64,000 bases of DNA from Chloroflexota bacterium (GTDB lineage: Bacteria > Chloroflexota > Anaerolineae > Aggregatilineales > Phototrophicaceae). Positions within the stretch are counted from its first letter, which is position 1. Each line of letters opens with the position of its first letter. Location of the stretch: positions 142,255-206,254 of the forward strand of contig JAPPEU010000025.1 in the NCBI GenBank assembly GCA_028875245.1, read 5' to 3'. Both the position numbers and the translations under genes were made by a program. Positions 10,767 to 19,390 of this stretch are shown in pieces. The notes beneath the pieces were generated by a model, which searched no databases, was not told the origin of the DNA, and saw only the letters and a list, made by a program, of their open reading frames with translations.

Positions 10767-11839
10767 GCGACAAACCCGAAGAGATTCCGGCCAAATCCTG
10801 AAGGGCTCAAGACCTGTTCGCCATCGTAAACCTTGTGTCCGCGGATCCAGACTTCAGTGACTTTACCGCAGACGCGCATGCCCTCAAAGGGCGACCAGCG
10901 GCATTTTGTAAGCAGTTTATCGCGCTCTACCAGATAACTCTGATCGACGTCGACAACGGTGTATGTTTTGGGCAGCGGCGTGATGCGCCAGATTCGCTGC
11001 ACATTCAGCGAGACCATGTCGCATGCGCGCTGCAAGTCGAGGCGGCCGTCTTTGACCGCCTGCAGCATCAAGGGCAGTGTGGTTTCGAGGCCGGGCACGC
11101 CGTAGGCCGGCTTGTCCGCTTCCTTCTCGGCGATAGTATGGGGCGCGTGATCGGATTCGATAATGTCGACCACGCCCAAACGAATGGCTCGCCAGAGCGC
11201 GCGCAGGTCGGACTTGCGCTTGAGTTCCGGCTTCATCAGGCCAAAAGCGCCCAAGGTCGGCAGATCGTCCTCGGTCAGAAAAAGGTGATGCGGGCAGACG
11301 CCCACCGTAATCGGCAGACCGTCCTGTTTCGCCTGCGTCAAGAGCTTGATTTCGTATTCGCTGCTGATGTGCAGGAAATGAGTCGGCTGGCGGTATTTGC
11401 GCACCAGGTCAAGTATGTTGGCCACCGTCTCCTCTTCGGCATGCACGGCGATCAGCCGATGGGGCGTCCAGGCGCGGTAATGCCGCTCGCGCATGGCGCT
11501 GGATTCGATGAAGAGATCGCCGGTGGTGGAGTTGTTGTACATTTTCAAGCCGCAAACGCGGGCCGCGATGCTTTCGTATTCGGCGCTGTTGTCGGTCTGC
11601 GAGGCGCCAAAATACAGCCCCCAATCACAATGCGCAGACTTGTCGACGCGCGCGAGCTTGTCGCTCAAGAGCGCGTCATCAATGGTGGAGGGCGCGGTAT
11701 TCGGCATGTCAAAGACAGCCCAGTAACCGCCGGCGATGGCCGCTTGCGTTTCCGAGGCGAAGGTCCCTTTATGCAACCAATCAAGATCGCGCAGATGAGT
11801 ATGCGGGTCGATCATGCCGTGAATTTTGATCGGCGGCAT
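10763..11839 (-). CDS. pyrC: Dihydroorotase
   Basis: Dihydroorotase closes carbamoyl aspartate to dihydroorotate. The metal motif DPHTHLRD lies at residues 11-18, the probable carbamylated lysine is in GLKMYNN near residue 98, and later ligands appear in VCPHHLFL and ESDHAPHT. It has 358 residues. The ATG shares one base with the pyrB stop (TGATG), and its own stop overlaps pyrD in ATGA. It is therefore the second gene of a tightly coupled pyrBCDEF unit. Confidence 0.94.
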   Translation of the reverse strand: MPPIKIHGMIDPHTHLRDLDWLHKGTFASETQAAIAGGYWAVFDMPNTAPSTIDDALLSDKLARVDKSAHCDWGLYFGASQTDNSAEYESIAARVCGLKMYNNSTTGDLFIESSAMRERHYRAWTPHRLIAVHAEEETVANILDLVRKYRQPTHFLHISSEYEIKLLTQAKQDGLPITVGVCPHHLFLTEDDLPTLGAFGLMKPELKRKSDLRALWRAIRLGVVDIIESDHAPHTIAEKEADKPAYGVPGLETTLPLMLQAVKDGRLDLQRACDMVSLNVQRIWRITPLPKTYTVVDVDQSYLVERDKLLTKCRWSPFEGMRVCGKVTEVWIRGHKVYDGEQVLSPSGFGRNLFGFVA

Positions 11840-12903
11840 CAGACATAAACTCCGCGCAAGACCTTGACCAGCAGCGCCATGCGCACGAACATGCCGTTTT
11901 CCATCTGCTCGAAATAGATGGCGCGCCGGTCGCTGTCCAAAATATCGTGATCTTCGCGACTGCCCATCTCGTGCTTGCGCGGCAATGGATGCATCAGGAT
12001 AGAATCCGCCGGCGCCCAGGAAAGCACATCCGGCGTCATGATGAAGCGGTCTTTGATGCGCTCGTATTCACGCTTGTCGCCAAAGCGCTCTTCCTGAATG
12101 CGCGTCCAATAGATGACATCGGAAGCGGCGATGACATCCATCAGATTATCAGTCTGGCGGACGCGGACGTCATGCGCCTCAATGAGATCGGTAATGTCGC
12201 TGGGCATGGCCAGGCTCTCTGGCGCGACGAGACACAGGCGGACCTTGGCGGCATCGTAATAGGCGATCAGCTTGGCTAATGAGTGCACCGTGCGTCCGTG
12301 CTTGAGGTCGCCAACGAGGGTGATTGTCAAGCCGTCAAGGGATTTCTTCTGGTCAAAGATGGTGAAGATATCGAGCAATGCCTGCGTTGGATGCTCGCCG
12401 ATGCCATCGCCGCCGCTGATGGCGACCGTCGGGTTGTCGATGCGCTGGTTCAGCAGGTCGAGATAAAAGCCGGCTTCGTATGAGGAGCCGATCTCCGGGT
12501 GTCGCAGCACGATCACATCGGCGTAGCAGCCGGTCGCGCGGATGGTATCGGACAGGTTCTCGCCCTTGTACATGGAGGAGAAACGGACGCCGTTGCTGAC
12601 GGCGATCACATCACCGCCGAGGCGCCGCATGGCCGCCTGGAAGGACATATCGGTGCGCGTGCTGGCTTCGAAGAAGAGCGAGGCCATCACCTTGCCGGCG
12701 CAGAGTTCGGTCAGCCCGCGGTCCTGGCTGCGGATGCGCTTGCGGATGGATGTCGCCGCATTAAAGAGGATATCGAGGTCGCGCCGCTGAAATTGGTCGA
12801 CGGAGATGATGTGCTTGCCCAGGAAGTCGCCGCGGATTGGTGGAGGCTGATAATTGAATGCGTGCCGGCTAATGGACGATTCGATGCCGCTTGCGTTTGC
12901 CAA
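11839..12903 (-). CDS. pyrB: Aspartate carbamoyltransferase catalytic subunit
   Basis: PyrB condenses carbamoyl phosphate and aspartate, the committed step of UMP synthesis. The carbamoyl phosphate site is STRT at residues 81-84, within SLFFEASTRTDMSFQ; many homologues have Pro where this has Ala. GGDGIGEHPTQALLDIFTI and LVGDLKHGRTVHSLAKL are also intact. No regulatory pyrI is seen. The start is TTG at 12903, preceded by AGGAGG with about five bases between. It heads the pyr cluster. The roughly 200-bp leader contains two palindromic repeats but no PyrR site or attenuator that I can identify. Confidence 0.95.
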   Translation of the reverse strand: MANASGIESSISRHAFNYQPPPIRGDFLGKHIISVDQFQRRDLDILFNAATSIRKRIRSQDRGLTELCAGKVMASLFFEASTRTDMSFQAAMRRLGGDVIAVSNGVRFSSMYKGENLSDTIRATGCYADVIVLRHPEIGSSYEAGFYLDLLNQRIDNPTVAISGGDGIGEHPTQALLDIFTIFDQKKSLDGLTITLVGDLKHGRTVHSLAKLIAYYDAAKVRLCLVAPESLAMPSDITDLIEAHDVRVRQTDNLMDVIAASDVIYWTRIQEERFGDKREYERIKDRFIMTPDVLSWAPADSILMHPLPRKHEMGSREDHDILDSDRRAIYFEQMENGMFVRMALLVKVLRGVYV

Positions 12904-12948
12904 TGTGGCCTCCTAGTCCTCTCTATCCCCATCCAGTCAGAAACCTGA

Positions 12949-13049
12949 AGGGGCGTCACGCTGAGACGCCCGTGCGCGCGGCCGCTTTTCTGTAGGCTCC
13001 GTCCCTCATTTGCTGTGCGTAGGGGCGAGCCGCTGGCTCACCCCTGCAA
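12949..13049. repeat. Two GGGGCG...CGCCCC palindromic repeats in the pyrB leader
   Basis: One unit at 12949-12972 (GGGGCGTCACGCTGAGACGCCC) and one at 13019-13049 (GTAGGGGCGAGCC then GGCTCACCCCTGC) belong to the repeat family dispersed over this window. Their hairpins would lie between the pyrB promoter and pyrB. Confidence 0.7.
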
Positions 13050-13109
13050 CACTTTATTTGACCGGCCATTAAGCTCTTGCGACCCATTTGCGCTGCGGCG
13101 AGACCCACA

Positions 13110-14813
13110 CTAGAACAAGCCCACCACTTTGCCATCTTCGTCGATATCGACATTCATCGCCGCCGGGCGCCGGCCCAAGCCGGGCATCGTGCGCACATCG
13201 CCGCAAAGCGGGTAGATGAAACCGGCGCCTGCCGACGCGCGAATGTCGGTGATGGTGATGCGGAAGCCGTCCGGCGCGCCCTTGAGTTTGGGATTGTCGC
13301 TCAGGCTGAGATGCGTCTTCGCCATGCAGATAGGCAGCGCGCGCAGCCCTTGCGCCTCGTACTGGCGGATTTTTCGGCTGGCGATTGGCGCGTAATCAAC
13401 GCCGTCCGCGCGGTAGATTTCAGTCGCGATAGTCTCGATCTTGTCTTTGATCGCCATATCATCGGGATAGAGCAGGCGGAATTCATTCGGCAGTTCGCAG
13501 GCGGATACAATCATTTCAGCCAACTCGACGGCGCCCGCGCCGCCTTCCGCCCAGTGCCGGGCCACGGCGACGCCCGTTGCGCCCGCGGCCAAGGCAATCT
13601 CGCGCACGGCAGCAATTTCCGCCGCAGTGTCATCGGCGAAGACGTTAATGGCAACCACCGGGTTGACGCCGAATTTCTTGAGGTTTTCCAAGTGGCGCAC
13701 CATATTGACCGCGCCCGCTTCAACATCGGCGATGTTTTCCGCCTTGAGCGCCGGGTCAATTGGCTTGCCGGGGATAATGGTGTACTTGCCCGTATGCGCC
13801 TTGAGCGCGCGAATGGTGGTCACCAGCACGACGGCATTGGGCTTCAGCCCGCTGATGCGCGATTTGATGTTGAAGAACTTCTCCGCGCCGATATCCGCCC
13901 CGAAGCCGGACTCGGTGACCACATACTCGCCGCATTTCATGGCGATCATATCGGCGATGATGGACGAGTTGCCGTGAGCGATATTGGCGAAGGGGCCGGC
14001 ATGGACGAGGGCGGGCGTATTCTCCAGCGTCTGCATCAGATTGGGCTTGATGGCGTCCTTCATGAGGACGGTGGCGGCGCCGGCGGCTTGAATGTCTTCG
14101 GCGCTTACCGGGTTCTTGTCGCGGTCGTAGGCGACCACCATGTTGCCGATGCGCTGGCGCATGTCCTGGAGCGAGGTCGTCAGCGCCAGGATGGCCATGA
14201 TTTCCGAGGCGACGCTGATATCGTAGCCGGTTTGGCGCGGCACGCCGTCAAATCGTTTTCCCAAGCCGACGATGATATTGCGCAGCGCGCGGTCGTTGAG
14301 ATCGACCACACGGCGCCAGGGAATGTTGTGGATATCGATATTGAGCGCGTTGCCATGATAGATATGGGCGTCCAGCATGGCGGCGATGAGATTGTGAGCC
14401 GCGCTAATCGCGTGGTTATCGCCGGTGAGGTGCAGGTTGAAGTTCTCCATCGGCACGATCTGGCTGTAACCGCCGCCGGCCGCGCCGCCTTTGATGCCGA
14501 AGGTCGGGCCTTGCGATGGCTGGCGCACGGTGATGACGGCTCGCTTGCCGATATGCCGCATCGCCTGGCCGATGCCGACCGTGGTGGTGGATTTGCCTTC
14601 GCCCAAAGGCGTCGGCGTGATTGCCGTTACATCGACATATTTGGCGTCCGGCCTTGATTTGAGGCGGTCGAGGGCGTCGAGGTTGATCTTGGCGACGTGC
14701 TTGCCATAAACTTCGAGATCTGCCTCCGGGTCCAGTCCCATTTCTTCGGCGATCTCGGTGATGTGGACGAGCTTCGCCTGCTGCGCGATTGCCAGGTCGG
14801 ACGGCATGTTCAT
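13110..14813 (-). CDS. fhs: Formate--tetrahydrofolate ligase
   Basis: The enzyme makes 10-formyl-THF from formate, THF and ATP, feeding one-carbon metabolism or acetogenic-type pathways. It has 567 residues. The ATP-binding motif TPTPLGEGKSTTTVGIGQAM lies at residues 66-85, followed by RQPSQGPTFGIKGGAAGGG. GVNPVVAINVFADDT is also typical. The ATG at 14813 is followed two codons later by a second in-frame ATG; neither has a strong ribosome site. It stands alone, 206 bp upstream of pyrB on the same strand. Confidence 0.96.
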   Translation of the reverse strand: MNMPSDLAIAQQAKLVHITEIAEEMGLDPEADLEVYGKHVAKINLDALDRLKSRPDAKYVDVTAITPTPLGEGKSTTTVGIGQAMRHIGKRAVITVRQPSQGPTFGIKGGAAGGGYSQIVPMENFNLHLTGDNHAISAAHNLIAAMLDAHIYHGNALNIDIHNIPWRRVVDLNDRALRNIIVGLGKRFDGVPRQTGYDISVASEIMAILALTTSLQDMRQRIGNMVVAYDRDKNPVSAEDIQAAGAATVLMKDAIKPNLMQTLENTPALVHAGPFANIAHGNSSIIADMIAMKCGEYVVTESGFGADIGAEKFFNIKSRISGLKPNAVVLVTTIRALKAHTGKYTIIPGKPIDPALKAENIADVEAGAVNMVRHLENLKKFGVNPVVAINVFADDTAAEIAAVREIALAAGATGVAVARHWAEGGAGAVELAEMIVSACELPNEFRLLYPDDMAIKDKIETIATEIYRADGVDYAPIASRKIRQYEAQGLRALPICMAKTHLSLSDNPKLKGAPDGFRITITDIRASAGAGFIYPLCGDVRTMPGLGRRPAAMNVDIDEDGKVVGLF

Positions 14814-14976
14814 TGTGGGTCCACTTTCGAACGAATGGCGTTGGTCTGCAATGACGGCTCAAGGGATCAAGTTTTGCGTTGGTCGCCGCGAGCCGTTTCT
14901 ATGTTTACTTTAACACACTAAGCGACGATTCTAGCATGAGGCAAGCAGATTGACTGTCAATTCCCCGATTGACTCT

Positions 14977-14982
14977 TATAAT
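14977..14982 (+). promoter_or_regulatory. Likely -10 box for the MFS gene at 15019
   Basis: TATAAT lies 36 bases before the GTG start. GATTGACT occurs twice just upstream (about 14949 and 14967), but neither copy sits at an ideal -35 distance. Confidence 0.4.
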
Positions 14983-15018
14983 CTTACGACCTGGATTGCG
15001 ATGCGAGAGGTGTAAGTC

Positions 15019-16314
15019 GTGCGGCTTTTGACGGCGGGGGCGCCGGGGCGAAGCAGGTTGGTCTCGGCTAGCCCGGTCTATTTCGGCTGGATCATTTGGC
15101 TGGTCGCTTTAGTCGGCGCGATTTGCAGCTCGCCCGGGCAGAGCTTTTCAGTCTCGCTTTTTATGGACGCTTTCATTGAAGACTTTGGCCTGGACCGCAC
15201 GACGGTCAGCGGGCTTTACGGCGCTGGCACATTCGCGGCCTCTTTGAGCTTGACCTGGATCGGCCGACAGATTGATTCGCGGGGCAACCGCCGGGTCGGC
15301 GCCGCGATTGGCTTGCTGTTTTCCATCGTGCTGGTGTTGGCCTCTCTGATCAATGGCCCTGTCATGCTGTTCTTCGCTTTTGCGGGCATGCGTGGCTTGG
15401 GGCAGGGCGGCTTGACGCTTGTGAGCTCGACGGCGCTGGCGAACTGGTTTCAGCATCGGCGCGGCCGCATGATGTCGCTGCTGGCTTTGGCATTCGCTCT
15501 CTTTCAGGGCATCTACATCAATCTGCTGCGTCTGCTGTTGGAGGCCTTGGATTGGCGGCAGGTCATGGTTGTTTTGGGCGTCGGCGTCGCCGCGCTGGCG
15601 GTTCCATCCTTCGGGCTGCTGATGCGGAATCGGCCGGAACAATATGGCCTGCTGCCCGACAATGAGACAGCCGGCGATGATTTGCAAGGAGACAAACGAA
15701 CTGACGCTGAAGACAACTGGACGCTGAGAGAGGCCATGCGCACACCCATATTGTGGATCTTCATCCTCGCGCGCATGCTGCCATCCGCCTGGGGCACGGG
15801 CCTCATTTTGCATCAGGTTTCGATATTTTCGGTTCTCGGTCACAGCGCGCAAGTCGCCACCGAAACTTTCGCGTTGATTTCGCTTTTTGCCGCCGCGTCC
15901 GCTCTGCTGGCCGGTTATTTGATCGATCGATTCAAGCCCAGTTTCGTGGTCGCGCTGCAGATGCTGGCGCTGCTTTGCGCCTGCGCGCTGGCGATGATGA
16001 TGCGGGAGACCTGGCAGTTGGTCGTCTATGGTTTGGCTTTTGGTTTGGGCATGGGCATTGGCTACGTCTTCGACGGCGCCGTCTGGCCCAATCTTTTCGG
16101 GCGCCAGTTTCAGGGAGAAATCCGCGGCTTTGTATACACGTCCAGCGTGATCGGCAGCGCGATCGGCCCGGCGCTTTTCGGCTTGAGCTTCGATAGCAGC
16201 GGCGGCTATGCGCCGGCATTGTGGCTGGGGGCGACTTTGAGCCTGGCCCTGCTCCTGGCGGCGCTGCTCACGCCCCCACCGCGGCGCAAGTCCCCCATCC
16301 CGTTACATTCGTAG
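15019..16314 (+). CDS. MFS transporter
   Basis: A 431-residue major facilitator protein with about 12 hydrophobic segments. The motif-A-like cytoplasmic loop after helix 2 reads IGRQIDSRGNRR, and a central hydrophilic loop of about 35 residues (NETAGDDLQGDKRTDAEDN) separates the halves. The pattern resembles the monocarboxylate/oxalate-formate antiporter branch, but I cannot name the substrate. The start is GTG at 15019, preceded by GAGAGGTG. It is divergent from fhs. Confidence 0.85.
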   Translation: MRLLTAGAPGRSRLVSASPVYFGWIIWLVALVGAICSSPGQSFSVSLFMDAFIEDFGLDRTTVSGLYGAGTFAASLSLTWIGRQIDSRGNRRVGAAIGLLFSIVLVLASLINGPVMLFFAFAGMRGLGQGGLTLVSSTALANWFQHRRGRMMSLLALAFALFQGIYINLLRLLLEALDWRQVMVVLGVGVAALAVPSFGLLMRNRPEQYGLLPDNETAGDDLQGDKRTDAEDNWTLREAMRTPILWIFILARMLPSAWGTGLILHQVSIFSVLGHSAQVATETFALISLFAAASALLAGYLIDRFKPSFVVALQMLALLCACALAMMMRETWQLVVYGLAFGLGMGIGYVFDGAVWPNLFGRQFQGEIRGFVYTSSVIGSAIGPALFGLSFDSSGGYAPALWLGATLSLALLLAALLTPPPRRKSPIPLHS

Positions 16315-16386
16315 GGGCGACTCGGTGAGTCGCCCGCGCCACAGGTCTGCAAAATTCAGCGGGCGAGCCACCGTCTCGCCCCTACA
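16313..16386. repeat. Pair of GTAGGGGCG palindromes, facing each other
   Basis: GTAGGGGCGACTCGGTGAGTCGCCC is followed about 25 bases later by GGGCGAGCC...CTCGCCCCTAC. Together they form a larger imperfect palindrome between the convergent MFS and glgB genes. Confidence 0.7.
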
Positions 16387-16479
16387 GAGCCATATTTCCT
16401 TGGATTCGTTTTTCTGGGCGAGACAGGTCGTCACCTGTGAAGGTCGGCGATTTTCGCAATCGGATTCTATCCGCATCGT

Positions 16480-18675
16480 CTACATTGCCTCGGTTTTCAA
16501 GATGAGGATCCCCAGCGGCGGCAGGCGCAGGTTGAGGCTGAAGGGCTGGCCGTGGCTCCCGTAATCGTCGCTGTGGACGCCGCCGGCATTGCCGACATCG
16601 CCCCCGCCGTAGTAGCTGGCGTCGCTGTTTAGCAGCTCGCGATAGTAGCCAGCGCAGGGCACGCCGATGCGATAATTCTCCCGCGGGACCGGCGTACAAT
16701 TTAGAACGACAACCAGAAAATCGCTTCTGTCTTCAGCGTAACGGATGTAACTGTAAACGCTGTAGTCGGCGTCATTGGCGTCGATCCAGTGGAAGCCATC
16801 CCGTTCGCAATCCAGTTGCCAGAGGGCGGGCTGCTCACGATAAAGATGGTTGAGATCGCGCGCCCAGTTTTGCATTTGTCGGTGTTTCTCGTAGTCCAGC
16901 AGGCGCCAGTCCAGGCTGCGCTCCTCGCTCCATTCGGCGAACTGGGCGAATTCATTGCCCATGAAGTTCAGCACCTTGCCGACCTGCGTGAATTGGTAGC
17001 CGAAGAGCAGGCGCAGACCGGCGAATTTCTGCCAATAGTCGCCGGGCAGCTTGCCGATGAGCGAGCCCTTCATGTGCACAACTTCATCGTGTGACAGGGG
17101 CAGGACGAAGTTCTCGCTGAAGGCGTAGAGCAGGGCGAAAGTGATCTGATGATGATGGTGACGCCGATGCACCGGGTCGCGCGCCATATAAGCCAGGGTG
17201 TCGTGCATCCAGCCCATGTTCCACTTGAAGGTGAAGCCGAGGCCGCCGATATAAGTCGGTCTCGAAACCATGGCCCAGGCGGTGGATTCTTCCGCGATGG
17301 TGATGGCGCCGGGCGCTTCGGCATGCACGATTTCGTTGAATTCGCGCAAGAAGGCGAGGGCGCCCAGGTTTTCGTGGCTGCCGTATTCGTTGGGCACCCA
17401 GCTTTCGTCTTCGCGCGAAAAATTGAGATAGATCATCGAAGAGACGGCGTCGACGCGCAGGCCGTCAATATGGTACTCCTTCAGCCAGAACAGGGCGTTG
17501 GCGAGCAGGAAATTGCGCACTTCGCTGCGGGCGAAATTGAAGACCATCGTGCCCCAATCTGGTTGCTCGCCTTGCAGCGGGTCCTCGTGGCTGTAGAGGT
17601 GGGTGCCATCGAAAAAATTGAGCCCGTGCCCGTCTTTGGGGAAATGCGCCGGCACCCAATCAAGGATGACGGCGATGTTGTTTTGGTGGCAGCGGTCGAC
17701 GAATTGCATAAAATCGGCCGGCGCGCCATAGCGGCTGGTGGGCGCGAAGTAGCCGGTCACCTGATAACCCCAGGAAGCGTCCAACGGATGCTCGGCGACC
17801 GGCAGCAGTTCGAGATGCGTGTATCCCATGTCGATGAGATAGGGCAGGAGTTCGTCCGCCAACTCGCGGTAACTGAGGAAGTCGCCGCCATCTTTGCGTT
17901 TCCAGGAGCCGAGATGCAGCTCGTAGATGTTCATGGGCGCTGACAGCGGGTTCCCGCGCGCGCGGGCGGCCATCCAGTCGCTGTCCTGCCATTGGTATTG
18001 AGCGATGTCGTAGACGATGGACGCCGTTTGCGGCCGCAGCTCGGCGTAAAATCCGTAGGGATCGCTTTTTTCCGCGCGATAACCTCTGTTGTGCGAGCGC
18101 ACCTCGTATTTGTAGCGAGCGCCAGCCTTGAGGCCGGGCAGAAAAATCTCCCAGATGCCGGAGTCGCTGATGTTCTCCATGATGTGAACGCGCGCGTCCC
18201 AGCGGTTGAAATCGCCAACCAGCGCGACCTTGTAGCAATTGGGCGCCCAAACGGCGAAGTTTACTCCGGGGATGCCGTCGATCTCGCGCCGGTGCGCGCC
18301 CAGCTTTCGATAGATATCTCTGTGCTGACCCTGGCCGAAGAGATAGATGTCGTAATCCGACAGGAGCGGCGGAAAGATATAGGGATCGCCGTAGCATTCA
18401 CGCGCGCCGTCGAGCGTTTCCGCTTCGAAGCTGTAGGGCGCGTCAGCCCAGGACGCGTCCAAGGCGGCGACAAAGAGGCCTTCTTCGTGCTGCTTGCGCA
18501 TGGGGGCGCGTTCGCCGGTTAGATTGTTCACCAGGTCAACGCGCTTGGCCCAGGGGCGAAAGCTGCGGATCGAGACCTCGCCTCCCCGCTGATGACGGCC
18601 GAGCAGCGATGACGGCGCGCCGATCTCGCCGGTCAAGAGCGCTTGAATCGCGTCCGGGTGGAGCGTTTGTGTCAT
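16480..18675 (-). CDS. glgB: 1,4-alpha-glucan branching enzyme
   Basis: GlgB introduces alpha-1,6 branches in glycogen. The protein has 731 residues, the usual length. It has an N-terminal beta-sandwich region (about 1-110), a CBM48 domain (VNFAVWAPNCYKVALVGDFN), then the GH13 barrel. The nucleophile is Asp in GLRVDAVSSMIYL (about 407), the acid/base is Glu in TIAEESTAW (about 461), and the transition-state Asp is in LSHDEVVHMKGSL (about 530). A histidine-rich loop (RRHHHHQ) near 510 is a small oddity. No other glycogen gene is in the window. Confidence 0.97.
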   Translation of the reverse strand: MTQTLHPDAIQALLTGEIGAPSSLLGRHQRGGEVSIRSFRPWAKRVDLVNNLTGERAPMRKQHEEGLFVAALDASWADAPYSFEAETLDGARECYGDPYIFPPLLSDYDIYLFGQGQHRDIYRKLGAHRREIDGIPGVNFAVWAPNCYKVALVGDFNRWDARVHIMENISDSGIWEIFLPGLKAGARYKYEVRSHNRGYRAEKSDPYGFYAELRPQTASIVYDIAQYQWQDSDWMAARARGNPLSAPMNIYELHLGSWKRKDGGDFLSYRELADELLPYLIDMGYTHLELLPVAEHPLDASWGYQVTGYFAPTSRYGAPADFMQFVDRCHQNNIAVILDWVPAHFPKDGHGLNFFDGTHLYSHEDPLQGEQPDWGTMVFNFARSEVRNFLLANALFWLKEYHIDGLRVDAVSSMIYLNFSREDESWVPNEYGSHENLGALAFLREFNEIVHAEAPGAITIAEESTAWAMVSRPTYIGGLGFTFKWNMGWMHDTLAYMARDPVHRRHHHHQITFALLYAFSENFVLPLSHDEVVHMKGSLIGKLPGDYWQKFAGLRLLFGYQFTQVGKVLNFMGNEFAQFAEWSEERSLDWRLLDYEKHRQMQNWARDLNHLYREQPALWQLDCERDGFHWIDANDADYSVYSYIRYAEDRSDFLVVVLNCTPVPRENYRIGVPCAGYYRELLNSDASYYGGGDVGNAGGVHSDDYGSHGQPFSLNLRLPPLGILILKTEAM

Positions 18676-19121
18676 GCGGCTTCCCTGCCGTTGCCTGTCG
18701 CAACTTACGCGCGCATTATAACGACGTTGCGCTGAATTCGTAGGCAGCTTCGCGTCCCGAAATCGCAGAAAGAGGCAATGGCGCTCATTATGTCAAATCT
18801 CCGCACATTTCGTCATTTGTAGGGGCTTTGCGCCGAAAGGCCCGAAAAACGCGGCGTGAAAAGCGGGTGTCTCAGCGAGACGCCCCTGCAGCTGACTTAC
18901 CGGGTGTGTGACAAAAGAGAGGGCGCCGCATGCGCCGAGTTTAATCGAGGACACAGAGATATTGGCATTCTTCGACGCTTTCTCAAGCTCTGTCGCCGTC
19001 AGAAGGCCTGAACTGTCGCTGTCACTAAACGGTGCTTGTCAGTTTTTCTCTGCGTTGCATTTCTCTCTGTGTCCTCGCTGGCGCAAGCAATTTGAAACGC
19101 CGGCCCGGCGCTGACCTGGGG
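18676..19121. other. Non-coding gap between glgB and dinB, left part
   Basis: No convincing gene is present. At 18819-18895 there is a pair of palindromic repeats of the GTAGGGGC type. From about 19046 there is a stretch rich in TCTCTGTGTCCTC words, typical of simple degenerate repeats. Confidence 0.6.
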
Positions 19122-19272
19122 GTAGTGTATCGAAGTCGGTGGAAATTCATTTTCACCACAAAGGGAAGAAGGACACAAAGAAATTGCATATAGTCTACGT
19201 TTCTCGGTGTCCTCGATTTTCTCGGAGTCCTCGGTGGTAAAGTTTTTTGTTTCCACCGAAAGGGATACACTT
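19122..19272. mobile_element. MITE-like element, family 1, copy 1
   Basis: About 150 bp bounded by terminal inverted repeats: GTGTATC-4 nt-TCGGTGGAA at the left and TTCCACCGA-4 nt-GATACAC at the right, both arms perfect. The interior has a tandem repeat built on TCTCGGTGTCCTCGATTT. A nearly identical copy in the opposite orientation lies at 42640-42790. It has no transposase. Confidence 0.75.
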
Positions 19273-19390
19273 CCGACCTGGGTGATGTTGAGATGCGGCC
19301 CAAACTATGTTAGGATAGAAAATATATTCTAGCGAAATCTCGTCCGGCGATGCTCTGCCCCGAAACGAATCCAGCGTCATTTGGCGATTG

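Noticed and set aside
12904..13109. Riboswitch or PyrR attenuator before pyrB
   Set aside because: The only secondary structure I can see is two members of the dispersed palindromic family; no PyrR-binding loop or terminator with a T-tract was found.
19025..19303. Open frames over the MITE-like element (products such as TTEDTEKIEDTEKRR), also at 42570-43019
   Set aside because: They arise from the 18-bp tandem repeat inside the element, exist in both orientations and continue into unrelated sequence.
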